A DNA stretch of 64,000 bases from positions 62,001 to 126,000 of the forward strand of contig CAVQNH010000006.1 in the NCBI GenBank assembly GCA_963713815.1, in the 5' to 3' direction. This DNA is from RYN-230 sp963713815 (lineage in GTDB: Bacteria; Actinomycetota; Actinomycetes; Streptosporangiales; Streptosporangiaceae). The notes under the pieces are model-generated. The model saw only the letters and a program-made list of their open reading frames with translations. It was not told the DNA's origin and made no database searches. Position 1 is the stretch's first letter; every line of letters begins with the position of its first letter. This document shows positions 24,395-33,125 of this stretch, piece by piece. Position numbers and translations under genes: made by a program.

Positions 24395-25555
24395 ATGACT
24401 GGGGACGCAGTTCTGCTGGGCGGGCCACTGGGTCTGGGCCACGAGATGATGGCGCGGTGCTGTGCTGACCTGCTCGAAGGGTCGGGGTGGCGGACCCGGA
24501 ACCTGGACAGCATGTCCCTGCTCGGAGCGAAGAGCGGCGGAGTCGGCGGGCGGCTGTTCAACGCGCTCATCTCCGTCCCCGGCGTGTACGACGGGCTGCA
24601 CTTCTCTCATCTGCGTACCGGGAGCCGCCTGGCGGAGCTGATGGACCGGCGGGCCCTGGCCCCGATGGTTCCGGCCCTGCGGGCCGACCTGCGGCGGGAG
24701 CCGGCCGACCTGGTGCTCAGCGTGTTCGCGACCGGTGCCTCGGCGGCGGCCCGGCTCAAGGCCGAGGCACCACGCCGGCGCACCGTCGTGCTGTGCACCG
24801 ACGTCTCCGTGCACCGGCTCTGGGTCGCGGAGGGGACCGACCTGTTCCTGGTCACGTCCCCGGCCGCGGCCGCATCGGTCCGCCGCTTTCTTCCCCGCGC
24901 GGCCGTGGCGGTCGTACCGCCCCCGGTCCGCGCCGCCTTCTACGCCGCGCCCTCCCAGGAGGAGGCCAGGCAGGCTCTGGGCGTGCCCCTGGGGGAGCCA
25001 TGCGTGCTGGTGATCGACAGCGGCTGGGGATTTGGCCCGCTGGTGGAGAGCGTGTCCGCGCTGGCCGCGGCCGGCGTGCACGTCCTGGCCGTGGCCGGGC
25101 GCCAGCGGGCGGTCGAGCGCCGGCTGCGCGAGCTGGCCCGGGTGAACCGCAGGGTGACGCCGTTCGGCTTCACCGACCGCGTCCCCGAGCTGATGGCTGC
25201 CTCCGATGTGGTCGTGGCCCTGCCGGGCGCCACGACCTGCAGCGAGGTCCGCGTCGTAGGGCGCCAGCTGCTGCTCCTGGACCTCATGCCTGGCCACGGA
25301 CGGGACAACCTGCTCCACGAGCTGGAGCTGGGCGGGGCCGAGGTGTGCCGGGCGGACCCGGCGGGGGTGACGGCCAGTGCCCTGGCCCTCCTCGACCGGG
25401 TGCCCCGCCCCGCGCCACGGTCCGGCTCGGTGCCGCGCTGGGAGCCGGCCTACGCCGCGGCCCTGGAGCGGGTTGGCCTGGACGTGCACCCCGAGAGTCT
25501 CGCGCCCGGGCCGGCTGGCCCCGGTGAAGTAGCACAGGCAGCTGCCGCTGACTAG
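24395..25555 (+). CDS. Glycosyltransferase, MGDG-synthase/GT28-like
   Basis: 386 residues from ATG 24395 with GGAGGAG before it. The N-terminal domain resembles MGDG synthase (LLGGPLGLGHEMMARCCADL, SVPGVYDGLHFSHLRTG, VLSVFATGASAAARLKAEAP). The C-terminal GT-B half has the nucleotide-sugar pocket (VTPFGFTDRVPELMAASDVV, then LPGATTCSEVRVVGRQLLLL and MPGHGRDNLLHELELGGAEV). It would transfer a sugar to a lipid acceptor at the inner membrane face. It is the first gene of an operon with hpnR (29-base gap) and an SDR, so a hopanoid or other membrane lipid acceptor is a fair inference. Confidence 0.83.
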   Translation: MTGDAVLLGGPLGLGHEMMARCCADLLEGSGWRTRNLDSMSLLGAKSGGVGGRLFNALISVPGVYDGLHFSHLRTGSRLAELMDRRALAPMVPALRADLRREPADLVLSVFATGASAAARLKAEAPRRRTVVLCTDVSVHRLWVAEGTDLFLVTSPAAAASVRRFLPRAAVAVVPPPVRAAFYAAPSQEEARQALGVPLGEPCVLVIDSGWGFGPLVESVSALAAAGVHVLAVAGRQRAVERRLRELARVNRRVTPFGFTDRVPELMAASDVVVALPGATTCSEVRVVGRQLLLLDLMPGHGRDNLLHELELGGAEVCRADPAGVTASALALLDRVPRPAPRSGSVPRWEPAYAAALERVGLDVHPESLAPGPAGPGEVAQAAAAD

Positions 25556-25584
25556 AGAAGTGGCCGTGACAGGAGGAATGCGGG

Positions 25585-27084
25585 ATGCGTGTTCTGCTCG
25601 TTCACCCCAGCGCGCTGATGTATTCGGAGATCTTCCTGCGGCTGGAGCCGCTCGGCCTGGAGCGGGTCGCGTCGGCGGTGCTGGCGGACGGGCACGAGGT
25701 CCGGCTGGTGGATCTGCAGGTGTACAGCCACGCAGAGCTGGAGCGGGAGGTGGCCGCGTTCCGGCCGGACGCCGTCGGGTTCAGCCTGAATTACCTGGGC
25801 AACGTGCCTGAGGTGGTGGATCTGGCCAAGTGGATCAAGGTCGCCCTGCCGGGGTGCTTCGTGTTCGCGGGCGGCCACAGTGTGTCGTTCGTGGCCGAGC
25901 AGGTCCTCGCCCACGGCGATGGCGCCATCGACGTGATCCTCAAGGGCGAAGGGGAGACGGGCGCCCCGGCATTGCTCGCCGCGCTGGCTGACGGGGCACA
26001 GGCGGACCGGGCGCTGGCCGAGGTGCCCGGGGCGGTCACCGCCGAGGGGCCGGGCCGGCCGCCGGTGATGACGCACAGCCTGGATGATCATCTGCCCGCA
26101 CGTCATCTCGGCGGACGGCGCCGTAAGTACTTCATCGGGGTGATGGATCCGGCCGCCTCCATCGAGTTCACCCGCGGCTGTCCCTGGGACTGCTCGTTCT
26201 GCAGCGCCTGGACGTTCTACGGCCGCAGCTACCGCAGGATGTCGCCGGACGCGGCGGTGGAGGACATGGCGCGCATCCAGGAGCCGGGCGTGTTCATCGT
26301 CGATGACGTGGCCTTCATCAAGGCCGAGGAGGGGGATGAGATCGCCCGGCAGCTCGAGCGCCGCGGGATCCGCAAGGAGTACTACCTGGAAACCCGCTGC
26401 GACGTGCTGCTGCGCAACGAGGAGGTGTTCCGCCGCTGGAGGCGCCTCGGGCTCAACTACATGTTCCTCGGCCTCGAGGCGCTGGACGAGGAGGGGCTCA
26501 CCGCCTTCCGCAAGCGGAGTACGCCGCAGGTCAACAACAAGGCCCTGGAACTGGCCCGGTCCATGGGGCTGTCGGTAGCCATCAACATCATCGCCGACCC
26601 GGACTGGGACGAGGCCCGCTTCGCGTTCGTGCGGGAATGGGCCATGAGCGTCCCGGAGATCGTCAACATCACCGTCCAGACGCCATACCCGGGGACCGAG
26701 ACCTGGGCCACCGAGTCCCGCCGCCTGACCACGCTCGACTATCGCCTGTTCGACGTGCAGCACGCGGTACTGCCGACCCGGCTGCCGCTGCACCGCTTCT
26801 ACGAGGAGCTGGTCAAGACCCAGTCCGTGCTGGCCCGCAAGCACCTCGGCACCGCGGCGCTGGCCAAGACCGGCGGCATCGTCGCCCGGCAGTTGCTGCA
26901 CGGCCAGACCAACTTCGTCAAGATGATCTGGAAGTTCAACAAGGTCTACAACGCCGACCGCCAGTACTCCGATCACCTCCAGGAGGTCCGGTACCAGCTC
27001 CCGCCACCAGCGGAGCACCCGCCCGGCCAGGTGCCCGGCCGGAAGGAGCTTTACATCCACGTCCCGACGCGCACACGGCCTTAA
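25585..27084 (+). CDS. hpnR: Hopanoid C-3 methylase, B12-binding radical SAM
   Basis: 499 residues. The N-terminal cobalamin-binding-like domain (MRVLLVHPSALMYSEIFLRL, PDAVGFSLNYLGNVPEVVDL, FVFAGGHSVSFVAEQVL) is followed by the radical SAM domain with C199, C203 and C206 in SIEFTRGCPWDCSFCSAWTF. Further blocks characteristic of HpnR are VFIVDDVAFIKAEEGDEIA, VAINIIADPDWDEARF, VNITVQTPYPGTETW and FDVQHAVLPTRLPLHRFYEE. HpnR adds a methyl group at C-3 of ring A of hopanoids. No squalene-hopene cyclase is in the window, so substrate supply must come from elsewhere. Its TAA overlaps the SDR start. Confidence 0.92.
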   Translation: MRVLLVHPSALMYSEIFLRLEPLGLERVASAVLADGHEVRLVDLQVYSHAELEREVAAFRPDAVGFSLNYLGNVPEVVDLAKWIKVALPGCFVFAGGHSVSFVAEQVLAHGDGAIDVILKGEGETGAPALLAALADGAQADRALAEVPGAVTAEGPGRPPVMTHSLDDHLPARHLGGRRRKYFIGVMDPAASIEFTRGCPWDCSFCSAWTFYGRSYRRMSPDAAVEDMARIQEPGVFIVDDVAFIKAEEGDEIARQLERRGIRKEYYLETRCDVLLRNEEVFRRWRRLGLNYMFLGLEALDEEGLTAFRKRSTPQVNNKALELARSMGLSVAINIIADPDWDEARFAFVREWAMSVPEIVNITVQTPYPGTETWATESRRLTTLDYRLFDVQHAVLPTRLPLHRFYEELVKTQSVLARKHLGTAALAKTGGIVARQLLHGQTNFVKMIWKFNKVYNADRQYSDHLQEVRYQLPPPAEHPPGQVPGRKELYIHVPTRTRP

Positions 27085-27839
27085 TGATCATGGCGCTGAC
27101 TGGGTTGCGCGCGCTCATCACCGGCGGATCGAGTGGTATCGGTGCCGCCACCGCCCGCATGTTCGCCACCCGCGGCGTCCGTGTCGCGGTCGCCGGACGC
27201 GACGTGGCCGCCCTGCGCCAGGTCACCGCCGACACCGGAGGAGTCATTCTCCCCGGCGACCTGACCGAGCCCGGCTGCCCCCGGCAGACCGTCGAGGACG
27301 CGGCCGATGCGCTCGGCGGGCTGGAGATCGTGGTGTCCAACGCCGGGATCGGCTGGGCCGGGTCGTTCGCCTCGATGACCGAGACCGAGATCGACTCGCT
27401 GCTCGACGTCAACCTGCGGGCCGCGGCCCATCTGGCCCGCGCCGCGATACCGTACCTGCCGCCAGGAAAGGGCCGGCTCGTCTTCGTGGGGTCCATCGCC
27501 GGACTGGTCGGCGTCACCGGCGAGGCCTGGTACTCCGCGACCAAGGCCGGCCTCGGGTGCCTGGCGGACACCTTGCGCGCGGAACTGCGGCCTGCCGGGA
27601 TCGGGGTGAGCCTGGTGAGTCCCGGTGTCGTGGATACCCCCTACTTCGAGCGGCGCAAGGTGCCCTATCAACGCCATCATCCTCAGCTGATGACCGCCCA
27701 GGCGGCGGCGGCCGCCATCGTCGATGCCGTCAACCGTGGCCGTGACAACGTCGTCGTGCCCTCCTGGCTGTCCCTGCCGGCCCGCATGAAGGTCAACTTC
27801 CCGGGCCTGTACCGCCTGCTCGCCACCCGCTTCGCCTGA
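27084..27839 (+). CDS. Short-chain dehydrogenase/reductase (SDR)
   Basis: 251 residues from ATG 27084, which overlaps the hpnR stop (TAATG); ATG 27090 is an alternative. Classical SDR features: ALITGGSSGIGAATARMFA (NAD(P) glycine motif), VVSNAGIGWAG, catalytic Ser in VFVGSIAGLVG and YSATK (Tyr-x3-Lys), then SLVSPGVVDTPYF. The C-terminal basic stretch SLPARMKVNFPGLYRLLATR could associate with membrane. Coupling to hpnR suggests it oxidises or reduces a hopanoid or its side chain, but this is inference from position only. Confidence 0.9.
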   Translation: MIMALTGLRALITGGSSGIGAATARMFATRGVRVAVAGRDVAALRQVTADTGGVILPGDLTEPGCPRQTVEDAADALGGLEIVVSNAGIGWAGSFASMTETEIDSLLDVNLRAAAHLARAAIPYLPPGKGRLVFVGSIAGLVGVTGEAWYSATKAGLGCLADTLRAELRPAGIGVSLVSPGVVDTPYFERRKVPYQRHHPQLMTAQAAAAAIVDAVNRGRDNVVVPSWLSLPARMKVNFPGLYRLLATRFA

Positions 27840-27877
27840 CCGTCCGTCAGGGTGATCCAGGTCAGGCGTGATCCAGG

Positions 27878-28759
27878 TCAGGCGGGCACCGCTGCGGGCT
27901 GTGCCTCCCGTTTCTCGGCCACTGGCGCGTGGTGGGCGATGACCACGATCCCGGCGGTCATCACCAGCAGGGCTACGACCTCGCCTGCGATCCCCGCCGG
28001 GCTGCTGGCCAGTTTTTCGTGCAGGAAGACAGCCGCCAGGGTGATGGAGACCACCGGGTCGCAGGCGGTGATGATGGCCAGCACCGGGGCGATCAGGATG
28101 CCCTGCTGGTAGGCGTTCTGGTTGAGCAGGAAGCCCACGGGGCCGACGATGGCCAGCGCGTAGAACGGCCAGTGCCCGAAGATCCCGGACAGGCCACCGC
28201 TGAATTCCGAGGTCACCAGCTTGACCAGGAACGCGGCCGCACCGTAGTAGATGCCGCACGCCAGGGCCAGCGCGAGCGGCCGCGCGTTCTTGTGCGTCCG
28301 CGACACGGCCAGGCACCCGGCCAGGGCCACCGCCAGCCCGATCGTCAGCGGCAGCGCGGCGGCCGGGCTGACCGACGTGCGTCCACCGGTCGGCCGGGCG
28401 ATGATCAGGAAGCCCGCGATACCGGCCGCGCAGGCCACCACCCCGCCGAGCATGACCGGATCCCACGACTTCCTGAGGGCCGCGCTAATCAGGACCGCGA
28501 ATATCAGGTCAAACACCAGGATCGGCTCGACCAGCGCCAGCTCGCCAAATTTCAGCGCCACAACCTGCAACGCGAACCCGGCCACATTGGCGGCAATTCC
28601 GGTCAGCCACAGAGGCTGCCGGGCCAGGTCAACGAAAAGGCTCGGCGACAGCACCTTGCGGGGCTTGACGAGTTTGGTGCCTCGCTGCTCGATAACCGCC
28701 GATGCGCCCAGGATCAGCGAGGAGGCGAGGGCCACCACTACAGCGATCAGCGGGAACAC
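27878..28759 (-). CDS. DMT-superfamily (EamA-like) membrane transporter
   Basis: 293 residues from GTG 28759, nine to ten membrane segments in two repeats as in the DMT/EamA family (VEPILVFDLIFAVLISAALR ends repeat one; PVLAIITACDPVVSITLAAV ends repeat two, followed by FLHEKL as in typical EamA proteins). Substrate unknown. It is convergent with the SDR gene, with 38 bases between the stops. Confidence 0.82.
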   Translation of the reverse strand: MFPLIAVVVALASSLILGASAVIEQRGTKLVKPRKVLSPSLFVDLARQPLWLTGIAANVAGFALQVVALKFGELALVEPILVFDLIFAVLISAALRKSWDPVMLGGVVACAAGIAGFLIIARPTGGRTSVSPAAALPLTIGLAVALAGCLAVSRTHKNARPLALALACGIYYGAAAFLVKLVTSEFSGGLSGIFGHWPFYALAIVGPVGFLLNQNAYQQGILIAPVLAIITACDPVVSITLAAVFLHEKLASSPAGIAGEVVALLVMTAGIVVIAHHAPVAEKREAQPAAVPA

Positions 28760-28806
28760 GCGGGTGCCCAGCCGGCAGCCAGATCAGCCCGCCCCCGCCG
28801 GCACAA

Positions 28807-28899
28807 CTACTTCAGCTCTTCCACGACCCAGTCGACCATGACGGCCAGCAGGCAGGCGGACGCGGCCAGAAGCAGCCCCAGGCGAGCTTCTTTTCCCAT
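28807..28899 (-). CDS. Small single-span membrane protein (30 residues)
   Basis: A tiny frame starting at ATG 28899, preceded by a strong AGGAGAGG ribosome site six bases away. It encodes a short basic head (MGKEARLG), one hydrophobic helix (LLLAASACLLAVMVDWVV) and an acidic end (EELK). Positive-inside charge would place the N-terminus in the cytoplasm. The longer frame to 29031 has no ribosome site. It lies 47 bases upstream of the DMT transporter start on the same strand and could be a companion peptide. Confidence 0.55.
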   Translation of the reverse strand: MGKEARLGLLLAASACLLAVMVDWVVEELK

Positions 28900-29076
28900 G
28901 ATGATCCTCTCCTGAAACGATTCCCTGCGGGACGTGCCATCCCCGGCTCGATAGCGGTTCAAACTGACCATACAACCCCCTGAAATTCCGTCGCAGTCAC
29001 CCCTCGCCCCGGTGGCCGGCCGCCCGCTCACCAGGGCGGATCACCGCCCCGGACCTTGATCGGGTAGAACGGGTGG

Positions 29077-29898
29077 ATGCCGGAACTCCCGGAAGTCGAG
29101 ACCGCCCGCAGCCTGATCGCCGACCAGGCACTGGACCGGACGATCGTGGGAGTCGACGACTCGGACGCCTACGTCACCCGGCCGCACCCGCCCGGCCAGC
29201 TGCGCGACGCGCTGCTGGGACGCAGGCTCACGGCCGCCCGGCGGCGCGGCAAATCCATCTGGGTCGAGACGTCCGGGCTGGACGGGGACCCTGAGCCCGG
29301 CCCGGACCTCGGTATCCACCTCGGCATGAGCGGGCGGATCGTGGTCACCGCCCCGGGCGGCGGGAAGGCCAGCGAGGGCGGCGGCGACCGGCGCGAGGAC
29401 GCCTGGCCCCGCAAGCCAAAGTGGGACCGGTTCACGATCCAGTTCGCCGACGGTGGCCAGCTGGCCCTGTTCGACACGCGGCGGCTGGGGCGCGTCCGGC
29501 TGGATCCCGACATCAGCGCGCTCGGCCCGGATGCCGGGGAGATCACGCCCGAGGAGTTCCGCCGGGTGCTCGGCAAGGGCACGATCGCGGTCAAGGCCCG
29601 GCTGCTGGACCAGTCCAAGATCGCCGGAGTCGGGAACCTGCTGGCCGACGAGACGCTCTGGCAGGCCCGGATCAACCCCGCGGCGCCCGTGAACCGCCTC
29701 CGCCCCGGGGACATCGACCGCCTGTACCGCGCGCTGCGGTCCGCCCTGGAGAACGCCGCCGCGAACGGCGGCGCCCACACCGGCGAGGTGATCCCGTTCC
29801 GGCACGCCGGCGCCCGGTGCCCGCGCGACGGCGCCGAGATGAAGCACAGCACTGTCGGCGGCCGGAGCACCTGGTGGTGTTCCCTCGAACAGGCCTGA
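29077..29898 (+). CDS. Fpg/Nei-family DNA glycosylase, zincless-finger type
   Basis: 273 residues. The mature N-terminus MPELPEVE provides the catalytic Pro2 and Glu3; GKSIW supplies the conserved Lys. The H2TH segment reads LLDQSKIAGVGNLLADETLW. The C-terminal finger begins CPRDGAEMKHS and ends GRSTWWCSLEQA: only two of the four zinc-binding Cys are present, so a zincless finger as in some actinobacterial and plant homologues is likely. It excises oxidised bases and cleaves the strand. The next gene starts 18 bases later. Confidence 0.92.
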   Translation: MPELPEVETARSLIADQALDRTIVGVDDSDAYVTRPHPPGQLRDALLGRRLTAARRRGKSIWVETSGLDGDPEPGPDLGIHLGMSGRIVVTAPGGGKASEGGGDRREDAWPRKPKWDRFTIQFADGGQLALFDTRRLGRVRLDPDISALGPDAGEITPEEFRRVLGKGTIAVKARLLDQSKIAGVGNLLADETLWQARINPAAPVNRLRPGDIDRLYRALRSALENAAANGGAHTGEVIPFRHAGARCPRDGAEMKHSTVGGRSTWWCSLEQA

Positions 29899-29916
29899 TG
29901 TGGCAGCCTGCAGCCT

Positions 29917-32900
29917 ATGAGCGCGAGCGTCGTCAGCCCGGTGTTCGTCGGCCGCCAGGACGAGATCGCGGCGCTCACCGCCCTGCTGGACCGGGTCCAG
30001 GACGGCGAGCCCGCGTTCGCTCTCATCGGCGGCGAGGCGGGGGTGGGCAAGACCCGGCTGATCGGCGAGCTGACCGCGCAGGCGGACCGCAGCGGGTTCA
30101 CCGTGCTGCTCGGGCACTGCATCGAGCTCGGCGCCGAGGGGCTGCCGCTCGCGCCGCTGGTCGACGCGCTGCGCGCACTGACCCGGGCCGTCCCCGGGGA
30201 CGAACTGGCCCAGGTGGTCGGCCCGGCCGCACCGGGCCTGGCCCGGCTGCTGCCCGAGCTGTCCCCGGACCCGGCGGCCCGGATGCCCGCCGACGGCATC
30301 CAGTCCGCCCAGCTGCTGGAACTGGTGCTCGGCCTGCTGGGGCGGCTCAGCGCCGCCCGGCCGGTCATGCTCGTCCTGGAAGACCTGCACTGGGCCGACC
30401 AGTCCACCCTGGAACTGGTCGCCTTCCTGGTCCGCTCGCTGCGCGCGGCCCGGGTCCTGCTGGTCGCCACCTACCGCTCTGACGAGCTGCACCGCCGTCA
30501 CCCGCTGCGGCCCCTGCTCACCGGCTGGGAGCGGGTCCGGACCGTGGACCGCATCGAGGTGCTCCGGTTCCAGCGTGACGAGGTCGCCACCCAGCTGGCC
30601 GCGATCCTGGCCGCCGAACCCCGTCCCGGGCTGATCGATCTGGTCTTCGACCGGTCGGACGGCAACGCCTACCTGGTGGAAGAACTCGCCGGCGTGATCC
30701 GGCGGGGCGGGGACCCGGCCGACCTCCCGCCGTCCCTGGTCAACGTCCTGCTCAGCGGGGTGGATTCGCTGAGCGTGGCCGCCCAGCGGCTGCTGCGCAC
30801 TGCGGCGGTGGCTGGCAAGCGGGTGCCCGACCGGTTGCTGGCCGAGGTGGCGGGCCTGGACGAGGCGGAGCTGTTCGCCGCCCTCCGGGAGGCGCTCGAA
30901 GGCCATCTGCTGGTGGTGGACCAGACCGGCCACGGATACGAGTTCCGGCACGCGCTCACCCGGGACGCCGTGTACGAGGACATGCTGCCGGGTGAACGGG
31001 TCCGGCTGCACGCCGCGTACGGGGAGACCCTGGCCCGGGAGCCGGGACTGGCGGGCGACGACACCGGGGTGGCCGCCGCCCTGGCCCACCACTGGTACGC
31101 CGCGCTCGACCTGCCCCGCGCCCTGCCGGCCTCGGTCTCGGCCGGCCAGGCCATGACCTCCTACGCGCCCGCCGAGGCACAGCGGCACCTGGAGCGCGCG
31201 CTGGAGATCTGGCCCCGGGTGGCGGACGCCGAGGAGCGCACCGGCCTCGACCAGGTCGAGGTCATCCGCCTCGCCGCGGACGCGGCCTACCAGTCGGGCG
31301 CGGTGGACCGCTCGGTGTCCCTGTTGGACCAGGCCCTCGCCGAGCTGCCCGCCGAGGGCGACTCCGTCCGGCGGGCGCTGGTCATCGAGCGCCGCGCCCT
31401 CGCCCTGCGGGACAGCGGCCGGGAGACCGAGGCCATCGCCGAACTGGAACGGGCGCTGGCCCTGCTGCCGCCCGGCGAGGTGACCCGCGCTCACGCGGTC
31501 GTGCTCGCGTCGCTGGCGGGCGCCCTGCTCCGCACCTCCGCCCGGGACGCGGCCGCCGGCGAGGTGGCCGAGCGCGCCGTGGCGGCCGCCCGGGCGACCG
31601 GCGCCACAGAGGTCGAGGCGGACGCCTCGATCAGCCTGGGGCTGGCTGCACCTCCGCACGGCCGACGTGGACACCGACGCGATCCGGTCCGGGCTCGCGC
31701 TGGCGCTGGCCTGCAATGTCCCGATCACGGCCCTGCGCGGTTACGTGAACCTCTCCGATCTGCTGGAACTGGAAGGCCGGCACGCGGAGGCGGCGGAGGT
31801 GGCCCGGGAGGGGCTCCTCCTGGCCGACCGGGTCGGGATGGTCCGTGCCCTGGGGGCCTACCTGATCGGCAACCTGGCCGAGCCGCTGCTGCGGCTGGGC
31901 CGGTGGGCCGAGGTGGACGGGCTGCTGGCCCAGGCCCTGTCGGCGGTGCCGGAAGGCGTGTTCGCCGCCACCGTGCTCCAGCTGCGGGCCGAGCGGGCCG
32001 CCATGAGCGGGCGTTACGCCGACGCCGAGTCGGACCTGCGCACGGCGCGCGGGGCCCTGGCCGGCACGACCGACATGCAGTTCGTCCTGCCGCTGGGCTA
32101 CGTGACGGCCGCCGCCGCGCTGGGCCGGGGTGACCTGGCCGCGGCCCGTGCGGCGGTCGCCGAGTGCCTGCCCGATGAGTCCGTCGTGTGGGTGGCGCGG
32201 TATATCTGGCCCCTGCTCTGGCTGGGCATCCGGATCGAGGCGGATGAGGCGGTCCGGGCCCGGGACCGCCACGAAACCATCCCGGGGCAGAGCGCGGCCC
32301 GCCACCGGGTGCTGGCCGCGCGGGCGGCCGGCCTTCCCGCCGCCACCCCGACCACCCGGGGTTACCGGGCGTTGTTCGAGGCCGAGCAGGGCCGGTTCCT
32401 CGGTCAGGACGACCCGCGGCTCTGGTCGGCCGCGGTGCGGGAGTGGGAAGCGGCGGAGGAACCCTACCCCCTGGCCTACACCTGGCTGCGCCGCGCCGAA
32501 TCGGAGTCCGCGGCCGGGGACCGGCACGCCGCCACCCGGTCCGTGCGGCAGGCTGATGCGGTCGCGGGCCGGATCGGGGCGGACCCCATCACGGCCGAGG
32601 CGGCGGCCCTCGCCCGCCGGGCCCGGCTGGACCTGGCGGGCGGCCCGGACGGGCCGGCCGCGGACGGCCACGCCGGGACGTCCCCACCGCCCGGCGCCCG
32701 GGGGGCCCGCAGCGGGCCGCGCCGGGGAACACGCGGCCGGGGAGCCCGCGGACGAACTCGCCCGGTTCGGGCTGACCGACCGGGAGCGCGAGGTCCTGCT
32801 GCTGCTCGCCGACGGCCGCTCGAATCCCGAGATCGCGCAGGCCCTGTTCATCAGCCCCAAGACGGCCAGCGTGCACGTCTCCAACATCCTGGCCAAGCTC

Positions 32901-32960
32901 GGGGTCGGCGGCCGGGTGGAGGCCGCCGCGGTGGTGCACCGCCTCGGCGTGATCCGCTAA
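29917..32960 (+). CDS. LuxR-family AAA-ATPase regulator (LAL type, two frame breaks)
   Basis: About 1014 residues once joined. The N-terminus has an AAA-type NTPase: Walker A GGEAGVGKTRL (38-48) and Walker B VMLVLEDLHWADQSTLELV. A TPR-like helical middle follows (LLDQALAELPAEGDSVRRAL, IAELERALALLPPGEV). The frame breaks near 31640: similarity goes on as WLHLRTADVDTDAIRSGLAL in the next frame. It breaks again between 32660 and 32740, after which the LuxR helix-turn-helix appears (LTDREREVLLLLADGRSNPE, LFISPKTASVHVSNILAKLG). LAL regulators activate secondary metabolism or sugar genes. Confidence 0.85.
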
Positions 32961-33035
32961 GGACCCAGCCCCCGCCGTCTGAGGAGCCCGGCCGGCCCGC
33001 TAAGGACCCGCACCGTGGAATCTGAGGAGGCCCGG
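32954..33035. repeat. Imperfect 40-base direct repeat after the LuxR gene
   Basis: CCGCTAAGGACCC...TCTGAGGAG(G)CCCGG occurs at 32954-32991 and again at 32997-33035, with a few differences. The first copy includes the last codon and stop of the regulator gene. It looks like a local duplication of the gene end. Confidence 0.6.
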
Positions 33036-33125
33036 ACCTCCTGGTAGGGCAGCCGGCCGATGCGGCCCTCCGGCCCTTAGCCCGACCGTGGAAAGGGACA
33101 TCACCACGGCGGACAGGACAGCACC

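Noticed and set aside
29041..31728. Very long minus-strand open frame (895 codons) opposite the Fpg and LuxR genes
   Set aside because: Composition is Gly/Gln/Arg/Pro/Val-rich with no family similarity, and the opposite strand encodes clearly conserved proteins. Long antisense frames are expected at this GC content.
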